Assembly (NCBI GenBank): GCA_910589035.1
Contig: CAJUSI010000030.1
Span: 1 to 64,000, forward strand
Direction: 5' to 3'
Length of the DNA: 64,000 bases
Source: an uncultured Acetatifactor sp.
GTDB taxonomy: Bacteria; Bacillota; Clostridia; Lachnospirales; Lachnospiraceae
Shown: in pieces, positions 1 to 8,015 of the stretch
Numbering within the stretch: position 1 is the stretch's first letter
Layout of the letters: every line of letters begins with the position of its first letter
The notes under the pieces: generated by a model
What the model was told of the DNA's origin: nothing
The model's database searches: none
Seen by the model: only the letters and a program-made list of their open reading frames with translations
Program-made: the position numbers and the translations under genes

Positions 1-156
1 CCTGCAGCAAGATACTGTTGGTTAATTTTAACTGTCTGGCATAGCTTTCCAGAAATTTCTTCTGGTTCTGTATGCTGTTGCTCTCGCCGCCGTCCCTGTC
101 CTCGTCCCCCACGGATAGGCGGGAGTAAAGGCTGTGATTTTGCTGTAATCATTCAT
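1..156 (-). pseudogene. Large serine recombinase, N-terminal fragment with frameshift
   Basis: Reading leftwards from an ATG at 156 (GGAGG eight bases upstream) the protein starts MNDYSKITA, then loses frame. Shifting by one base gives YSRLSVGDEDRDGGESNSIQ followed by NQKKFLESYARQLKL, which is the catalytic N-terminus of large serine recombinases (SRLS with the nucleophilic serine, SNSIQNQK helix) as found in Tn4451/TnpX-type transposons. The expected ALYSRLS would need one more C in the GCC-TTT stretch near 128-132, so a single-base deletion explains the break. The rest of the gene lies left of the window. It marks a mobile element edge. Family call is firm; whether the break is real or a sequencing error cannot be told here. 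Confidence 0.75.
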
Positions 157-235
157 GTGCATATCCTCCTGCGTCAATATAGGTGTTGCTTACAGTTAAG
201 ATTATGCACTCCAGGGTTTCCCTCCGGCATTCTTT

Positions 236-583
236 TTAATCATACACTCCGATTTCCTTGATAAGGAATTCATTTCCCCGCAGCAGGTAGGTGTGTTTGC
301 TGCCGCAGTGGGGGCAGATTTTCGCGTACTGCACTGTGGGATATTCCTGTTCGCAGTCCTCGCAGAAGGAGACCGCGTCGATGGGTTCGATGAAAAGCTC
401 GGCCTCCTCCATGGCGGGCTCCTTCTTCCGGGCCCAGTTCCAGCAGTCGATGAGGTATTCGTGAACGATTCCCGACACTTCGCCGATCTGGAGGGTGACG
501 GAGGCGACCTTCTCCACGGCGTTTTCCTCCGCCACCTGTTTTACGTCTTTGACTACATAGAATACGACTCCAAGTTCGTGCAT
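236..583 (-). CDS. hypA: Hydrogenase maturation nickel metallochaperone HypA
   Basis: HypA delivers Ni(II), with the GTPase HypB, to the large subunit of [NiFe] hydrogenases (or to other nickel enzymes) in the cytoplasm. The protein has the N-terminal Met-His-Glu nickel site and the zinc-binding pairs CEDC and CPHC near residues 72-96, and its 115 residues match the family. An ATG two codons upstream (589) is possible, but AAAGGAG sits seven bases before the internal ATG at 583, and nickel binding needs MHE at the exact N-terminus, so 583 is preferred. It is the last gene before a recombinase remnant. No hydrogenase structural gene is in view and hypB lies about 7.4 kb away. Confidence 0.9.
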   Translation of the reverse strand: MHELGVVFYVVKDVKQVAEENAVEKVASVTLQIGEVSGIVHEYLIDCWNWARKKEPAMEEAELFIEPIDAVSFCEDCEQEYPTVQYAKICPHCGSKHTYLLRGNEFLIKEIGVYD

Positions 584-622
584 GTCCATACTCCTTTGCC
601 CGCTGAAAACGCCGCTTTGTAC

Positions 623-718
623 TCAGGATTTTCCGTCAATCAGCTCCGCTCTCTCCCCGTCCGGTAGTGCATAGATGTCATCTATGGTATAAAACGCTTC
701 TTTTCCCAATGCATCCAT
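623..718 (-). pseudogene. Uma2-family nuclease remnant (N-terminus only)
   Basis: An ATG at 718 with GGAG eight bases upstream opens a 31-residue frame containing YTIDDIYALPDGERAELIDG, the hallmark N-terminal block of Uma2/DUF820 PD-(D/E)XK-like proteins, then stops at TGA 623-625. Family members run to about 180 residues, so everything after the first strand is gone. Too short for routine gene calling. The sequence after the stop leads straight into hypA, so a deletion probably brought the two together. Confidence 0.7.
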
Positions 719-789
719 TTTTCGGTCTCCATTCTATTATCGGCCTTTTGACTGCTGTTTTTTAACAGTTCCTTATCTTTGCAAATCCA

Positions 790-1131
790 TTATTTCTCTA
801 TGCCATTCTCTATTTTTTGAAGCAAATCCCAGTCAACATTTTCAAGCCGCTGGTCTATTTCCTCGATTAACTCGAATCTCTGTTGTTCAATGCCTGCGTC
901 ATATCCTTTTATTTCATTGTACTTTTTCATATACTGGGTGAGCCAGAAGTATTTGCTGTATAGGACAACTTCCAGGGACTCCCCTGTCAATGCAATAATT
1001 TCGGCCTCTTTGCAGAAAAATAACAGGCAATAATTATATATGGAATTCAGAAATGTATTCTCATATTCTCTTTTGGGGGAATATCCTGTCCTGGCTGACA
1101 GGACATCCATATTATTCAATAATAATTTCAT
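790..1131 (-). CDS. Hypothetical protein, 113 aa
   Basis: Not recognised. A mostly helical soluble protein with aromatic-rich N-terminal half (FLNSIYNYCLLFF) and a charged C-terminus (EEIDQRLENVDWDLLQKIENG). No signal peptide or clear motif. The ribosome binding site before the ATG at 1131 is weak (AAGGG, rather far), so an internal start is possible. It lies in the same direction as its neighbours, 78 bases after the next upstream gene. Coding is supported by amino-acid composition only. Confidence 0.55.
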   Translation of the reverse strand: MKLLLNNMDVLSARTGYSPKREYENTFLNSIYNYCLLFFCKEAEIIALTGESLEVVLYSKYFWLTQYMKKYNEIKGYDAGIEQQRFELIEEIDQRLENVDWDLLQKIENGIEK

Positions 1132-1208
1132 GTTTCAAGGCCCTTCATCCATAATATTGTCCGACACCGCCTTTTCCAACATCAAAATTTGTCGGCCGCA
1201 ATGCGCAT

Positions 1209-1424
1209 TTATTGTCTCATCTTTTGGCGTTTGTATTCTTCCAAACGGTCTCTGATCTCTCTCGGGGTGACGGGCAGTTCCGTGTCCAGGAAGGGGTATT
1301 CCAGATAGATTTTCCTGTCATCGGACAGGATATGTACTCTGTGTCCCCGGTCGTTCACTCTCACGTACCAGTAATACAGGTTGCCCTCGTATTCTATTCT
1401 GCGTTTCCCTTTGTGCGATATCAT
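1209..1424 (-). CDS. Hypothetical protein, 71 aa
   Basis: Not recognised. The ATG at 1424 has GAGG six bases upstream; a longer frame from 1493 lacks such a site. The protein begins MISHKGKRRIEYEG and carries NLYYWYVRVNDRGHRVHIL, a beta-rich pattern, followed by a basic helical tail ending KRQKMRQ. The pattern of alternating strands and the tail suggests a small nucleic-acid or protein binding fold, but no function can be assigned. Confidence 0.6.
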   Translation of the reverse strand: MISHKGKRRIEYEGNLYYWYVRVNDRGHRVHILSDDRKIYLEYPFLDTELPVTPREIRDRLEEYKRQKMRQ

Positions 1425-1650
1425 ATTTACCTCTGTCAAAAAATGGAATCCATGTTCTTTTGAATCTTCGCCTTGCAAATTTTGTATTGGCATGTATATG
1501 CGTCGGCCGCCAGGAATTATTCCCGGAGGCGGGCGGCGAATGGATGTCGGCGTATTTTTCCTGGCCCGTTGGGCGAGGATTTTCCCGGAAATCCATATTG
1601 GGTATATCGTCCATATGGACTCCGCGTTAGTTTAAGGATTGCTCGTCTGC

Positions 1651-4461
1651 TCAGCTCTTTTTGTGGGTCATGATTTTTACGGCGCGTTTGAGCTGGTAGG
1701 GTATGATGGCCTTGAATTTGTCCTCGGCTGTTATCATGTTGGTGCATTCCGGGCGGTCCCGGTGGAGGGTGATGGCGTCGAACTCGCATTTGGTGGTGCA
1801 GACGCCGCAGCCGATGCATTTGTTCTCGTCCACGATGGTGGCGCCGCAGCCCAGGCATCTTGCGGTCTCCTTCTTCACCTGTTCTTCGGTCAATGTCAAG
1901 TGGGCGTCCCGGAAGGATTTCTCAGGCACGGAGTCGTCCAGGCCTTCTGTCTGGCGGGAGGAGTTGTCGTAGCTCTCCACCCGGATATTGTCCTTGTCCA
2001 GTTCGTTGAATTCCCATCTGTTGCGTCCGATGGTCATATGGCCGCCCTGGACATAGCGGTGAAGGGATTCCGCCGCGTAATGTCCCGCCGCGATGGCGTC
2101 GATGGCGAATTTGGGGCCGGTGTAGACGTCGCCGCCCACGAAAATATCCGGCTGGCCGGTCTGGAAGGTGAGCTGGTCGGCCACGATGGCGGGGCCCTTG
2201 AATTCCACTTTCTCGTCTTTCAGCAGATCGCCCCATACGGTTCTTTGTCCGATGGCGAAGATCACGCGGCCGCACTCTATGGTGACGGTCTCGTTCTCGT
2301 CGTAGGCGGGGGCAAATTTTCCTTCTTTATTAAATACGGAAAGGCATTTTTTGAACACGATTCCGGTGACTTTTCCGTCCCGGGTCAACACTTCCTTCGG
2401 TCCCCAGCCGTTCCTGACAGCGACGCCGTCCTCCAGGGCCTCCCGGACTTCCTCTGCGGAGGCGGGCATTTCCTTTTCCGTCTCCAGGCTGAACATGGTC
2501 ACTTCGGCGGCTCCGCTTCTGGCGCTCACTCTGGAAGCGTCGATGGCCACGTTGCCGCCGCCCACCACCACGACTTTGTCTGTGTAGGAGGTGCTGCCGG
2601 TGTTGGCCTCGTGGAGGTATTCGATGGCGGTCATGGTGCCCTCCGCTTCGTCCCCCGGCACGCCGGGTCTGCGTCCCGCGCTGCAGCCTATGGCGATGTA
2701 GAAAGCTTTGTAGCCCTGCCCTCGCAGCTCTTTCAGGGTGATATCCTTTCCCACTTCCACGCCGGTCCGGATCTCCACTCCCATCTCCCGCATGATGTCG
2801 ATTTCCGCCTCGATCACATCTTTTTCCAGTTTGTAGGAGGGGATGCCGTAGCACAGCATGCCGCCGGGCTTTTCATTTTTCTCAAATACGGTGGGCCGAT
2901 AGCCTCTCTCCGCCAGATAGAATGCAGCGCTCAGACCCGCGGGGCCGCCGCCCACGATGGCGATTTTCTCTGAAAAATGGTCCATATGGATGCTGGCGGG
3001 GATCACCACCGGCGGTATGTACCTGGTCTCGGCTTTCAGGTCCTGTTCCGCGATGAATTTCTTCACGGCGTCAATGGCCACTGCCTGGTCGATGGTGCCC
3101 CTGGTGCAGGCGTCCTCGCAGCGGCGGTTGCAGATGCGTCCGCAGACTGCCGGGAAGGGATTCTGTTTCTTGATCAGGGCAAGGGCTTCTCTGTATTTTC
3201 CCTGGGAGGCCTTCTTCAGGTAGCCCTGGACGGCGATGTGTGCCGGGCAGGCGGTCTTGCAGGGGGAGGTGCCGGTCTTGTGGCTGTTGATGCGGTTGTT
3301 GTCCCGGTAGTCGGGATCCCATTTGTCTTTGGTCCATTTGACGGCGTCGGGGAGTTCCTGTTTGGGGTACTGTACCTCTTTGCCGTCCTTGGTACAGAGC
3401 TTCTGGCCCAGTTTCACGGCTCCGGCGGGGCAGTATTCCACGCAGCGTCCGCAGGCGACACATTTTTCTTTGTCCACATGGGCCACGTAGGCGGAGCGGG
3501 ACATGTTGGGGGTGTTGAACAGCTGGGAGGTGCGCAGGCCGTTGCAGATGTTCACGTTGCAGTTGCAGATGCCGAAGATTTTGTTTTCTCCGTCGATATT
3601 GGTGATCTGGTGGACGAAGCCGTTTTCTTCGGCTCTTTTCAGGATGGCCATGGCTTCGTCGTAGGTGATGTCGTGGCCTTTGCCTGTCTCGCGGCAGTAG
3701 TCGGCGAAGTCTCCCACGCCGATGCACCAGCCGTAATCGTCGTCCCCGACGCCCTCGCCCAGGACTTTGCGGGAGGCCCGGCAGGAGCAGCGGCCCACGC
3801 CGATATGGCCCTCGTATTTTTTCAGCCAGTAGGAGAGGTGTTCCAGGTCCACGGACTGGTTCTCCATGGAGATGGCTTTTTCCACGGGGATGACATGCAT
3901 ACCGATGCCTGCGCCGCCGGGAGGCACCATCTGGGTGATGCCGGCCAGGGGGATGTAGGTCATGCGTTCGAAGAAGGAGGCCACGTCGGGGTGGTCCCGG
4001 AGTCTGGGGTTGCTGCCGTCGGGGAGTTCTTCCATGTTGAAGAGTTCGGCGGAGCCGGGCACGAACATGGGCAGGACGTAGCGGCGCTCGGACTGGGGCG
4101 CGGTGCGGCCGTTGTGGTCGTAGTGGTAGCCGTAGTCGTATTCCAGCAGGCCGATATAGCTCATCTCGTCCAGAAGTTTCTGGAATTTCTCTTCGCTGTC
4201 TTTGTCGATTTTGCATAATTTGCACATTTCGGCAAAGGTGTAGGGGGTGCGTTTCTTCATGGCGAGGCCCACTTCCGCCATCTCTTCGGTGATGATCTCG
4301 GCCAGGCCCCAGTATTCAGGGTCCTCCACTTTTACGCCGCCGATCATATGAGCCGCCACGTCCGTAATTTTCTTGCCAAGGGCCAGGATTTTTTTGCTAG
4401 GGTTGGGGTCATTTTTGTGGTTCGCGGGCCATTTTTCGTACTGTTCCATGTCAAATGCCAT
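1651..4461 (-). CDS. FAD-dependent oxidoreductase with glutamate-synthase-beta-like core and ferredoxin domains
   Basis: A 936-residue cytoplasmic flavoprotein. Residues 1-320 form a cysteine-bearing domain (CSC near 225, CNCNVNIC near 299-306). A 4Fe-4S cluster motif CVACGRCVEYC follows at 334-344. Residues about 400-475 are the Fe-S helical domain of glutamate synthase small subunits (CKTAC, CGRICNRRCEDAC). The FAD fold starts at 500 (IVGGGPAGLSAA) and the NAD(P) fold near 611 (VVVGGGNVAIDASR). A second ferredoxin-like segment lies near the C-terminus (CLGCG, CIGCGVCTTKC). This layout suits electron transfer between NAD(P)H and ferredoxin or a partner redox protein; the substrate is unknown. 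AGGAGGG precedes the start. It is the last gene of an operon with 4474-4707 and 4720-5619, with 12-base gaps. Confidence 0.85.
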   Translation of the reverse strand: MAFDMEQYEKWPANHKNDPNPSKKILALGKKITDVAAHMIGGVKVEDPEYWGLAEIITEEMAEVGLAMKKRTPYTFAEMCKLCKIDKDSEEKFQKLLDEMSYIGLLEYDYGYHYDHNGRTAPQSERRYVLPMFVPGSAELFNMEELPDGSNPRLRDHPDVASFFERMTYIPLAGITQMVPPGGAGIGMHVIPVEKAISMENQSVDLEHLSYWLKKYEGHIGVGRCSCRASRKVLGEGVGDDDYGWCIGVGDFADYCRETGKGHDITYDEAMAILKRAEENGFVHQITNIDGENKIFGICNCNVNICNGLRTSQLFNTPNMSRSAYVAHVDKEKCVACGRCVEYCPAGAVKLGQKLCTKDGKEVQYPKQELPDAVKWTKDKWDPDYRDNNRINSHKTGTSPCKTACPAHIAVQGYLKKASQGKYREALALIKKQNPFPAVCGRICNRRCEDACTRGTIDQAVAIDAVKKFIAEQDLKAETRYIPPVVIPASIHMDHFSEKIAIVGGGPAGLSAAFYLAERGYRPTVFEKNEKPGGMLCYGIPSYKLEKDVIEAEIDIMREMGVEIRTGVEVGKDITLKELRGQGYKAFYIAIGCSAGRRPGVPGDEAEGTMTAIEYLHEANTGSTSYTDKVVVVGGGNVAIDASRVSARSGAAEVTMFSLETEKEMPASAEEVREALEDGVAVRNGWGPKEVLTRDGKVTGIVFKKCLSVFNKEGKFAPAYDENETVTIECGRVIFAIGQRTVWGDLLKDEKVEFKGPAIVADQLTFQTGQPDIFVGGDVYTGPKFAIDAIAAGHYAAESLHRYVQGGHMTIGRNRWEFNELDKDNIRVESYDNSSRQTEGLDDSVPEKSFRDAHLTLTEEQVKKETARCLGCGATIVDENKCIGCGVCTTKCEFDAITLHRDRPECTNMITAEDKFKAIIPYQLKRAVKIMTHKKS

Positions 4462-4473
4462 AGTATTTCCCTC

Positions 4474-4707
4474 CTAATATTTTTTCAATATGCACTTTTT
4501 GATGTCCCTGTCGTAGACGTACTGCGGTTCTGCCTGCTCTTCGAGCACATTCCAGCGATAGCGGCGGCACAGCAGCACCAGAAAATTATCCTCTGTTGGG
4601 TCGTAAAGATTTTCTACGGTTTTCATCTGGTGTCGAAATTCTCCAAAAGAAATCTTTTTTCCGTATAACAATGTGTCGCCTTTGAAGCATTCTATCTCTA
4701 TCACCAT
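4474..4707 (-). CDS. Small conserved-looking protein, 77 aa
   Basis: Not recognised. It sits between the macrodomain gene (12-base gap upstream) and the FAD/Fe-S oxidoreductase (12-base gap downstream), so co-transcription is nearly certain. The sequence is soluble, with two strand-rich stretches (MVIEIECFKGDTLLYGKKIS) and a cysteine-containing FLVLLCRRYRW segment. GAGG stands about ten bases before the ATG. Function may be tied to one of the two neighbours, but nothing in the sequence shows which. Confidence 0.65.
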   Translation of the reverse strand: MVIEIECFKGDTLLYGKKISFGEFRHQMKTVENLYDPTEDNFLVLLCRRYRWNVLEEQAEPQYVYDRDIKKCILKKY

Positions 4708-4719
4708 ATCAGCAATTCC

Positions 4720-5619
4720 TCACTCCCGAAAGGCTCTGATGCAGCTCTGGTCTCTGGAGCGGTCCAGGACGGCGTGGAATATGGAGTCGAAATATTGTCC
4801 CATCCCCTCCTCCATGAGCTCTCTCCACCAGGCGGCCACCTGTCTGGGGTCGTTTCGGAAGACGCCGCATCCGTATGCGCCCAGCACCAAGTGCTTTGCC
4901 CTCTGTTCCGCGAAGATTCCCAGGGCCAGTTTCATTCTGCGGCGCATGACTCTCCCTGCCTCCTCGGGGTCCTCTCCTTTCAGGAGCACCTGGCCCATGT
5001 TGACGGCGGGCAGGGTCAACACGGAAGCTTTCACGGGGGTCTGGGTCAAGCGGAATGATTCGTCACGGAAGAACAGGACTTCCGGGGAGTAGATTCCGTA
5101 GTCCAGGTACATCATGGATTTGTGTTTGCGGTTTTCCGTGTAGTATTCTTCGTGGGCTGTCAAGGTGGGGTAAAGGGTGCCGGAGACTGCCAGGCTCTCC
5201 TCCTGGGCTTTTGCACCGTTCAGGAAACCGCCCCCGGGATTCTTTGCGCTGGCAAAGTTCAGGACGCCGATGTCGTTTTTTCCTTCCTGCGAGAGGATGC
5301 GGATGGCCTCCACTGTGGAAATGTTTTCCGCTCTTGTGGCCGGCTGGCGGCTGGCGGCGCGCCGGCTGTATTTTTCCAGGATTTTGCCGCCCTCCGCGGG
5401 GGTGATCAATGTGCTGCGCCGGATGGATTCCTCCATGGCGTCTTTTATGATAATCCGGGTTTTCTCCTGGCCTTGTTCTGTCTGATTTTGTCCTGTCTGT
5501 AGTGATCCCGTGTGCGCCTGTTCTGCCTGTTTTTGTTTTGTATCATCTTTTACTTCCGGCTCATAATATCCCTGCCGCATAATCTCCAGGGTCTGTCTTG
5601 CCATTGCTTTTCTGTCCAT
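4720..5619 (-). CDS. TIGR02452 family microbial PARG-like macrodomain protein
   Basis: A 299-residue protein with the poly(ADP-ribose) glycohydrolase signature GGG-X7-QEE (GGGFLNGAKAQEE, residues about 130-142) preceded by NFASAKNP, the ADP-ribose pocket of TIGR02452 (DUF2263) macrodomains. Such enzymes remove ADP-ribose from targets or process free ADP-ribose derivatives. Residues 1-70 are an extra N-terminal segment, glutamine-rich around 28-50. The middle contains MMYLDYGIYSPEVLFFRD and the C-terminal half YGCGVFRNDP, both typical. AGGAGG precedes the ATG. First gene of the operon with the 77-aa protein and the oxidoreductase. A second ADP-ribose-linked enzyme (NADAR) is encoded at 29260-30129. 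Confidence 0.88.
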   Translation of the reverse strand: MDRKAMARQTLEIMRQGYYEPEVKDDTKQKQAEQAHTGSLQTGQNQTEQGQEKTRIIIKDAMEESIRRSTLITPAEGGKILEKYSRRAASRQPATRAENISTVEAIRILSQEGKNDIGVLNFASAKNPGGGFLNGAKAQEESLAVSGTLYPTLTAHEEYYTENRKHKSMMYLDYGIYSPEVLFFRDESFRLTQTPVKASVLTLPAVNMGQVLLKGEDPEEAGRVMRRRMKLALGIFAEQRAKHLVLGAYGCGVFRNDPRQVAAWWRELMEEGMGQYFDSIFHAVLDRSRDQSCIRAFRE

Positions 5620-5640
5620 ATTTCCTCCTGATTTTCTTTT

Positions 5641-6258
5641 TCATAAAACCGTGCTGTTCAGAGGAAGCCATTCCTCTGAACCCTCTTTGCTGTTGTGGCT
5701 CCTCCTGCTCCCATTGGCAAAAAATTTCAAAACTCCGCTTACCTCCAAAAGCGCTTTCGCATCCTCCACTGCAGGCCTTTCATTGGTATTGTGACTATAT
5801 ACTGCTTCATGAATTTCATAACAATTCATATGGTGCAAAAGCGTACAGGCCGTGTCATAAGCTTTGCCAACAGCCCCATCGCCTCCTCCAACCAACACCA
5901 CCGCGCCCTTTTTCGCCTTTATTACCGGTTCTTCTTTCCTGAAAAATCTGGCGCAGAAATATGTTTGAAGTCTGCTTCCAAGATCCAGCAGCTTCCCGGT
6001 TAATTCCGAAAAATAAAGCGGCGATGCAATCAAAATGTTATCGCATTCCTCTATGTATTTATATACTTCCTGCATTTCATCTCTTATCGCACATCCTCTG
6101 TTTTCCCAGCAATGCCTGCAATCCACACAGGGCGAAATATTGCACCGGTAGGCATTTAGGATTTTATACTCGCCTGGCAGTTTTTCGGTGATTTTTTCAA
6201 TGAGACTGGCGGTATCTCCATTCTGTCTCGGAGAGCCGTTTAATATTAAGGTTTTCAT
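5641..6258 (-). CDS. Iron-sulfur flavoprotein / NADPH-dependent FMN reductase
   Basis: A flavodoxin-fold protein of 205 residues. It opens with MKTLILNGSPRQNGDTASLI, the FMN phosphate loop (GSPR.NG.T), and has a cysteine cluster CVDCRHCWENRGC at about residues 45-57, as in iron-sulfur flavoproteins of clostridia that carry a compact 4Fe-4S cluster. ASPLYFSELTG is the second FMN-contact loop. The last 20 residues are polar and look like an extension. Likely a cytoplasmic electron-transfer or quinone/nitro reductase; partner unknown. It lies 21 bases before the macrodomain gene, in the same direction, so may be co-transcribed. Confidence 0.8.
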   Translation of the reverse strand: MKTLILNGSPRQNGDTASLIEKITEKLPGEYKILNAYRCNISPCVDCRHCWENRGCAIRDEMQEVYKYIEECDNILIASPLYFSELTGKLLDLGSRLQTYFCARFFRKEEPVIKAKKGAVVLVGGGDGAVGKAYDTACTLLHHMNCYEIHEAVYSHNTNERPAVEDAKALLEVSGVLKFFANGSRRSHNSKEGSEEWLPLNSTVL

Positions 6259-6361
6259 ATTATTTTCTTCCCATACTCACTCTGTCTCTATAGGCACATT
6301 CTGATTTCCTTCCGAGCATGCCGATCTCATGATGGATGCTTCCTGATTTCCATCCCGCAGC

Positions 6362-6877
6362 TTACAGCTCAATATCAACCTGATATTCCCCGTCAATCAG
6401 GAGATAATCGACTTTGTACCGCTCGCACTGTTCCAATATTCCGGCGTTGTCCTTAAGCACGGTTTCCATGGTGCAGTACTCGTCATCCATTCTGTCTTCT
6501 ATGATGCCTGCATACTTTTTGATATCGCTGAAATGGTTGGTAATATAGCGGCGGCTCATGACCAGGCAGCAGTATTTTATGTTTTTCAGGTACTCCGGTT
6601 CAAAGTCTCCGGACCACTCAAAGGGGATATAGCATCCCTCCACAATGAGATTTTGTTCATTCTCAATGGCTGTCTTTATCATTTCCCGCACAATGGGCCA
6701 CAGATAATCCGTTAGGGCCCTGTCGTCGCTCTCGGGGGTGAGCGCTGTGTTTCCGCTGCGGATCAGGCCCATCTTCAGGTGGTCTATGGACAGGTACGGG
6801 TATTTGTATTTTTCCAGTAATTTTTGGGCAAGTGCCGTCTTCCCCGTGTGAGACGCTCCCGTTATCAGAATAATCAT
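6362..6877 (-). CDS. P-loop NTPase, adenylate/2-phosphoglycerate-kinase-like
   Basis: The start at 6877 is fixed by GGAGGAG about ten bases upstream; the frame stays open for 46 more codons but without a site. The protein (171 aa) begins MIILITGASHTGKTALAQKL, a Walker A motif (GASHTGKT) in the position used by small nucleotide or metabolite kinases. IVEGCYIPFEW and CCLVMSRRY fit the Walker B and lid regions of AAA_33-type kinases. The substrate cannot be told. Similar small P-loop kinases are common in accessory regions; another is at 28623-29240. Confidence 0.78.
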   Translation of the reverse strand: MIILITGASHTGKTALAQKLLEKYKYPYLSIDHLKMGLIRSGNTALTPESDDRALTDYLWPIVREMIKTAIENEQNLIVEGCYIPFEWSGDFEPEYLKNIKYCCLVMSRRYITNHFSDIKKYAGIIEDRMDDEYCTMETVLKDNAGILEQCERYKVDYLLIDGEYQVDIEL

Positions 6878-7010
6878 TTGATGGCTCTCCTCCAATTCAA
6901 TGGACAATGCAATATAGTCGGAATTCGATACGGCGGTTTGGCAAAAAGGAAGCCGTCCTATGCCCCTGCCTGCGATCTGTAAAAACAATGTCATTTTGCG
7001 TACTCTGCCG

Positions 7011-7133
7011 CCCAAGCGCCCCCATCAGCTGGGGATCGATGGGCCGTTCGACCACTTTCCGTTTCAGCACTTTCTCTATGGCGGCCTTCAATCCATCGTT
7101 CTTGGCACAGCCGCCATCTTCCCGATTTGACAA
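7011..7133 (-). pseudogene. Remnant of 2-hydroxyacyl-CoA dehydratase activase (C-terminus)
   Basis: A roughly 40-residue stretch reads GGCAKNDGLKAAIEKVLKRK followed by VVERPIDPQLMGALG. In BadF/BcrA/HgdC-type activator ATPases the matching C-terminal block is GGVAKN.GL...E, then PQ.MGALGAA, part of the ASKHA nucleotide-binding fold. Nothing of the rest of the roughly 260-residue protein is present on either side, and the frame runs on into unrelated residues after GALG. A decay product, not a gene. Confidence 0.7.
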
Positions 7134-7168
7134 TAGAATCCTGTTTTCATCAAGCTCCGGCAGTGCCG

Positions 7169-7687
7169 CTACACTTTAAAATGTGTATATGTTTTCGCTA
7201 CGGCGATATGCGTTTTTACTTCCTTCAATAGCGGAACCTTCAAGTCTGCTTTTTTCTGCTGAATCGCTGCCGCCGTATCATTTATTATTTGTTCCGCAGA
7301 AGCCAAAGCTATATCTTTTAAATATTTGTAACCTGCTTCGTAATACAATTTTGCCCGTACAGCTTTCACTCCCGGCAGCAAATACAGTTCTCTGAAAGAA
7401 TTCCTTTCCTCGTCGCTGCCGCACACTTTATCAATCTCTTTTAATTTCTGCGGTTTCGCATCATACATAACCAGAAAACTTCTAAATAAACATACCTTTT
7501 CCAGATCAGGCAATCCCATTTTTAATAAGACTTCATCCGATAAATCGGCACATTCCTCCTTTGAAAAGCAACTTCTTTCACGAAGATTCCTGATCAGAAT
7601 ACTTTTGTATGGTATTAAAGGAACGTATCTTTGCAAAATACAATCATAATTCAGAAGAGTTTCAATAGCCTCAATCTTATAGTTCAT
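7169..7687 (-). CDS. Helix-hairpin-helix (DUF4332-like) protein, 172 aa
   Basis: The reading frame is open from 8047, but AAGGAG lies eleven bases before the ATG at 7687 and the upstream part is a broken relic, so 7687 is chosen. The C-terminal third contains ELYLLPGVKAVRAKLYYEAG then YKYLKDIA, resembling the helix-hairpin-helix repeat of DUF4332 or TfoX C-terminal proteins, which bind DNA or pack as dimers. The N-terminal two thirds are helical with no known domain. No partner gene is evident. Function unknown. Confidence 0.65.
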   Translation of the reverse strand: MNYKIEAIETLLNYDCILQRYVPLIPYKSILIRNLRERSCFSKEECADLSDEVLLKMGLPDLEKVCLFRSFLVMYDAKPQKLKEIDKVCGSDEERNSFRELYLLPGVKAVRAKLYYEAGYKYLKDIALASAEQIINDTAAAIQQKKADLKVPLLKEVKTHIAVAKTYTHFKV

Positions 7688-7696
7688 TTGCAGCAT

Positions 7697-8009
7697 CACT
7701 CCTTTGCTTTCCTGCAGTCTGCGGCGCGGCCCTGCCGTGTCTGTATCCCACAAATCTGTAAATACAGCTTTTCCCCAATACCTCCCCGCCGTAAAGTCCG
7801 GAATGTTCCTCTCCAGCCACTCCATCCGGTGCCGGGTGGATTCGTTCACACGCTTCACGCACTCAAAATAATAATCCCAGTCCCACTTCTCGCTGGTCTC
7901 CCCGGACTTTATGAAAGCGCTGCTTCGAAATACCGCATTGCCGCAACAATTCCTTTTCAAACCAGTGGATGGAGGTCTGCGCAGAATCCTTCCCATTGCC
8001 GTCCCCCAT
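7697..8009 (-). pseudogene. Frameshifted ORF directly downstream of hypB
   Basis: An ATG at 8009, seven bases after the hypB stop, opens MGDGNGKDSAQTSIHWFEKE then LLRQCGISKQRF before a stop near 7864. The next frame, entered at about 7930, carries on with SSAFIKSGETSEKWDWDYYF and HRMEWLERNIPDFTAGRYWG. The two halves read as one protein with a single frameshift around 7925-7940. The family was not recognised. It probably was a gene co-transcribed with hypB. Confidence 0.5.
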
Positions 8010-8015
8010 ACCGCC

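Noticed and set aside
1639..4218. Long + strand open frames (444 and 413 codons) opposite the FAD/Fe-S oxidoreductase
   Set aside because: Composition is Gly/Val/His/Phe-rich with no motif; they are mirror frames of a GC-rich gene with clear domains on the minus strand.
6877..7015. N-terminal extension of the P-loop kinase
   Set aside because: The extension has no ribosome binding site and overlaps the activase relic; GGAGGAG fixes the start at 6877.
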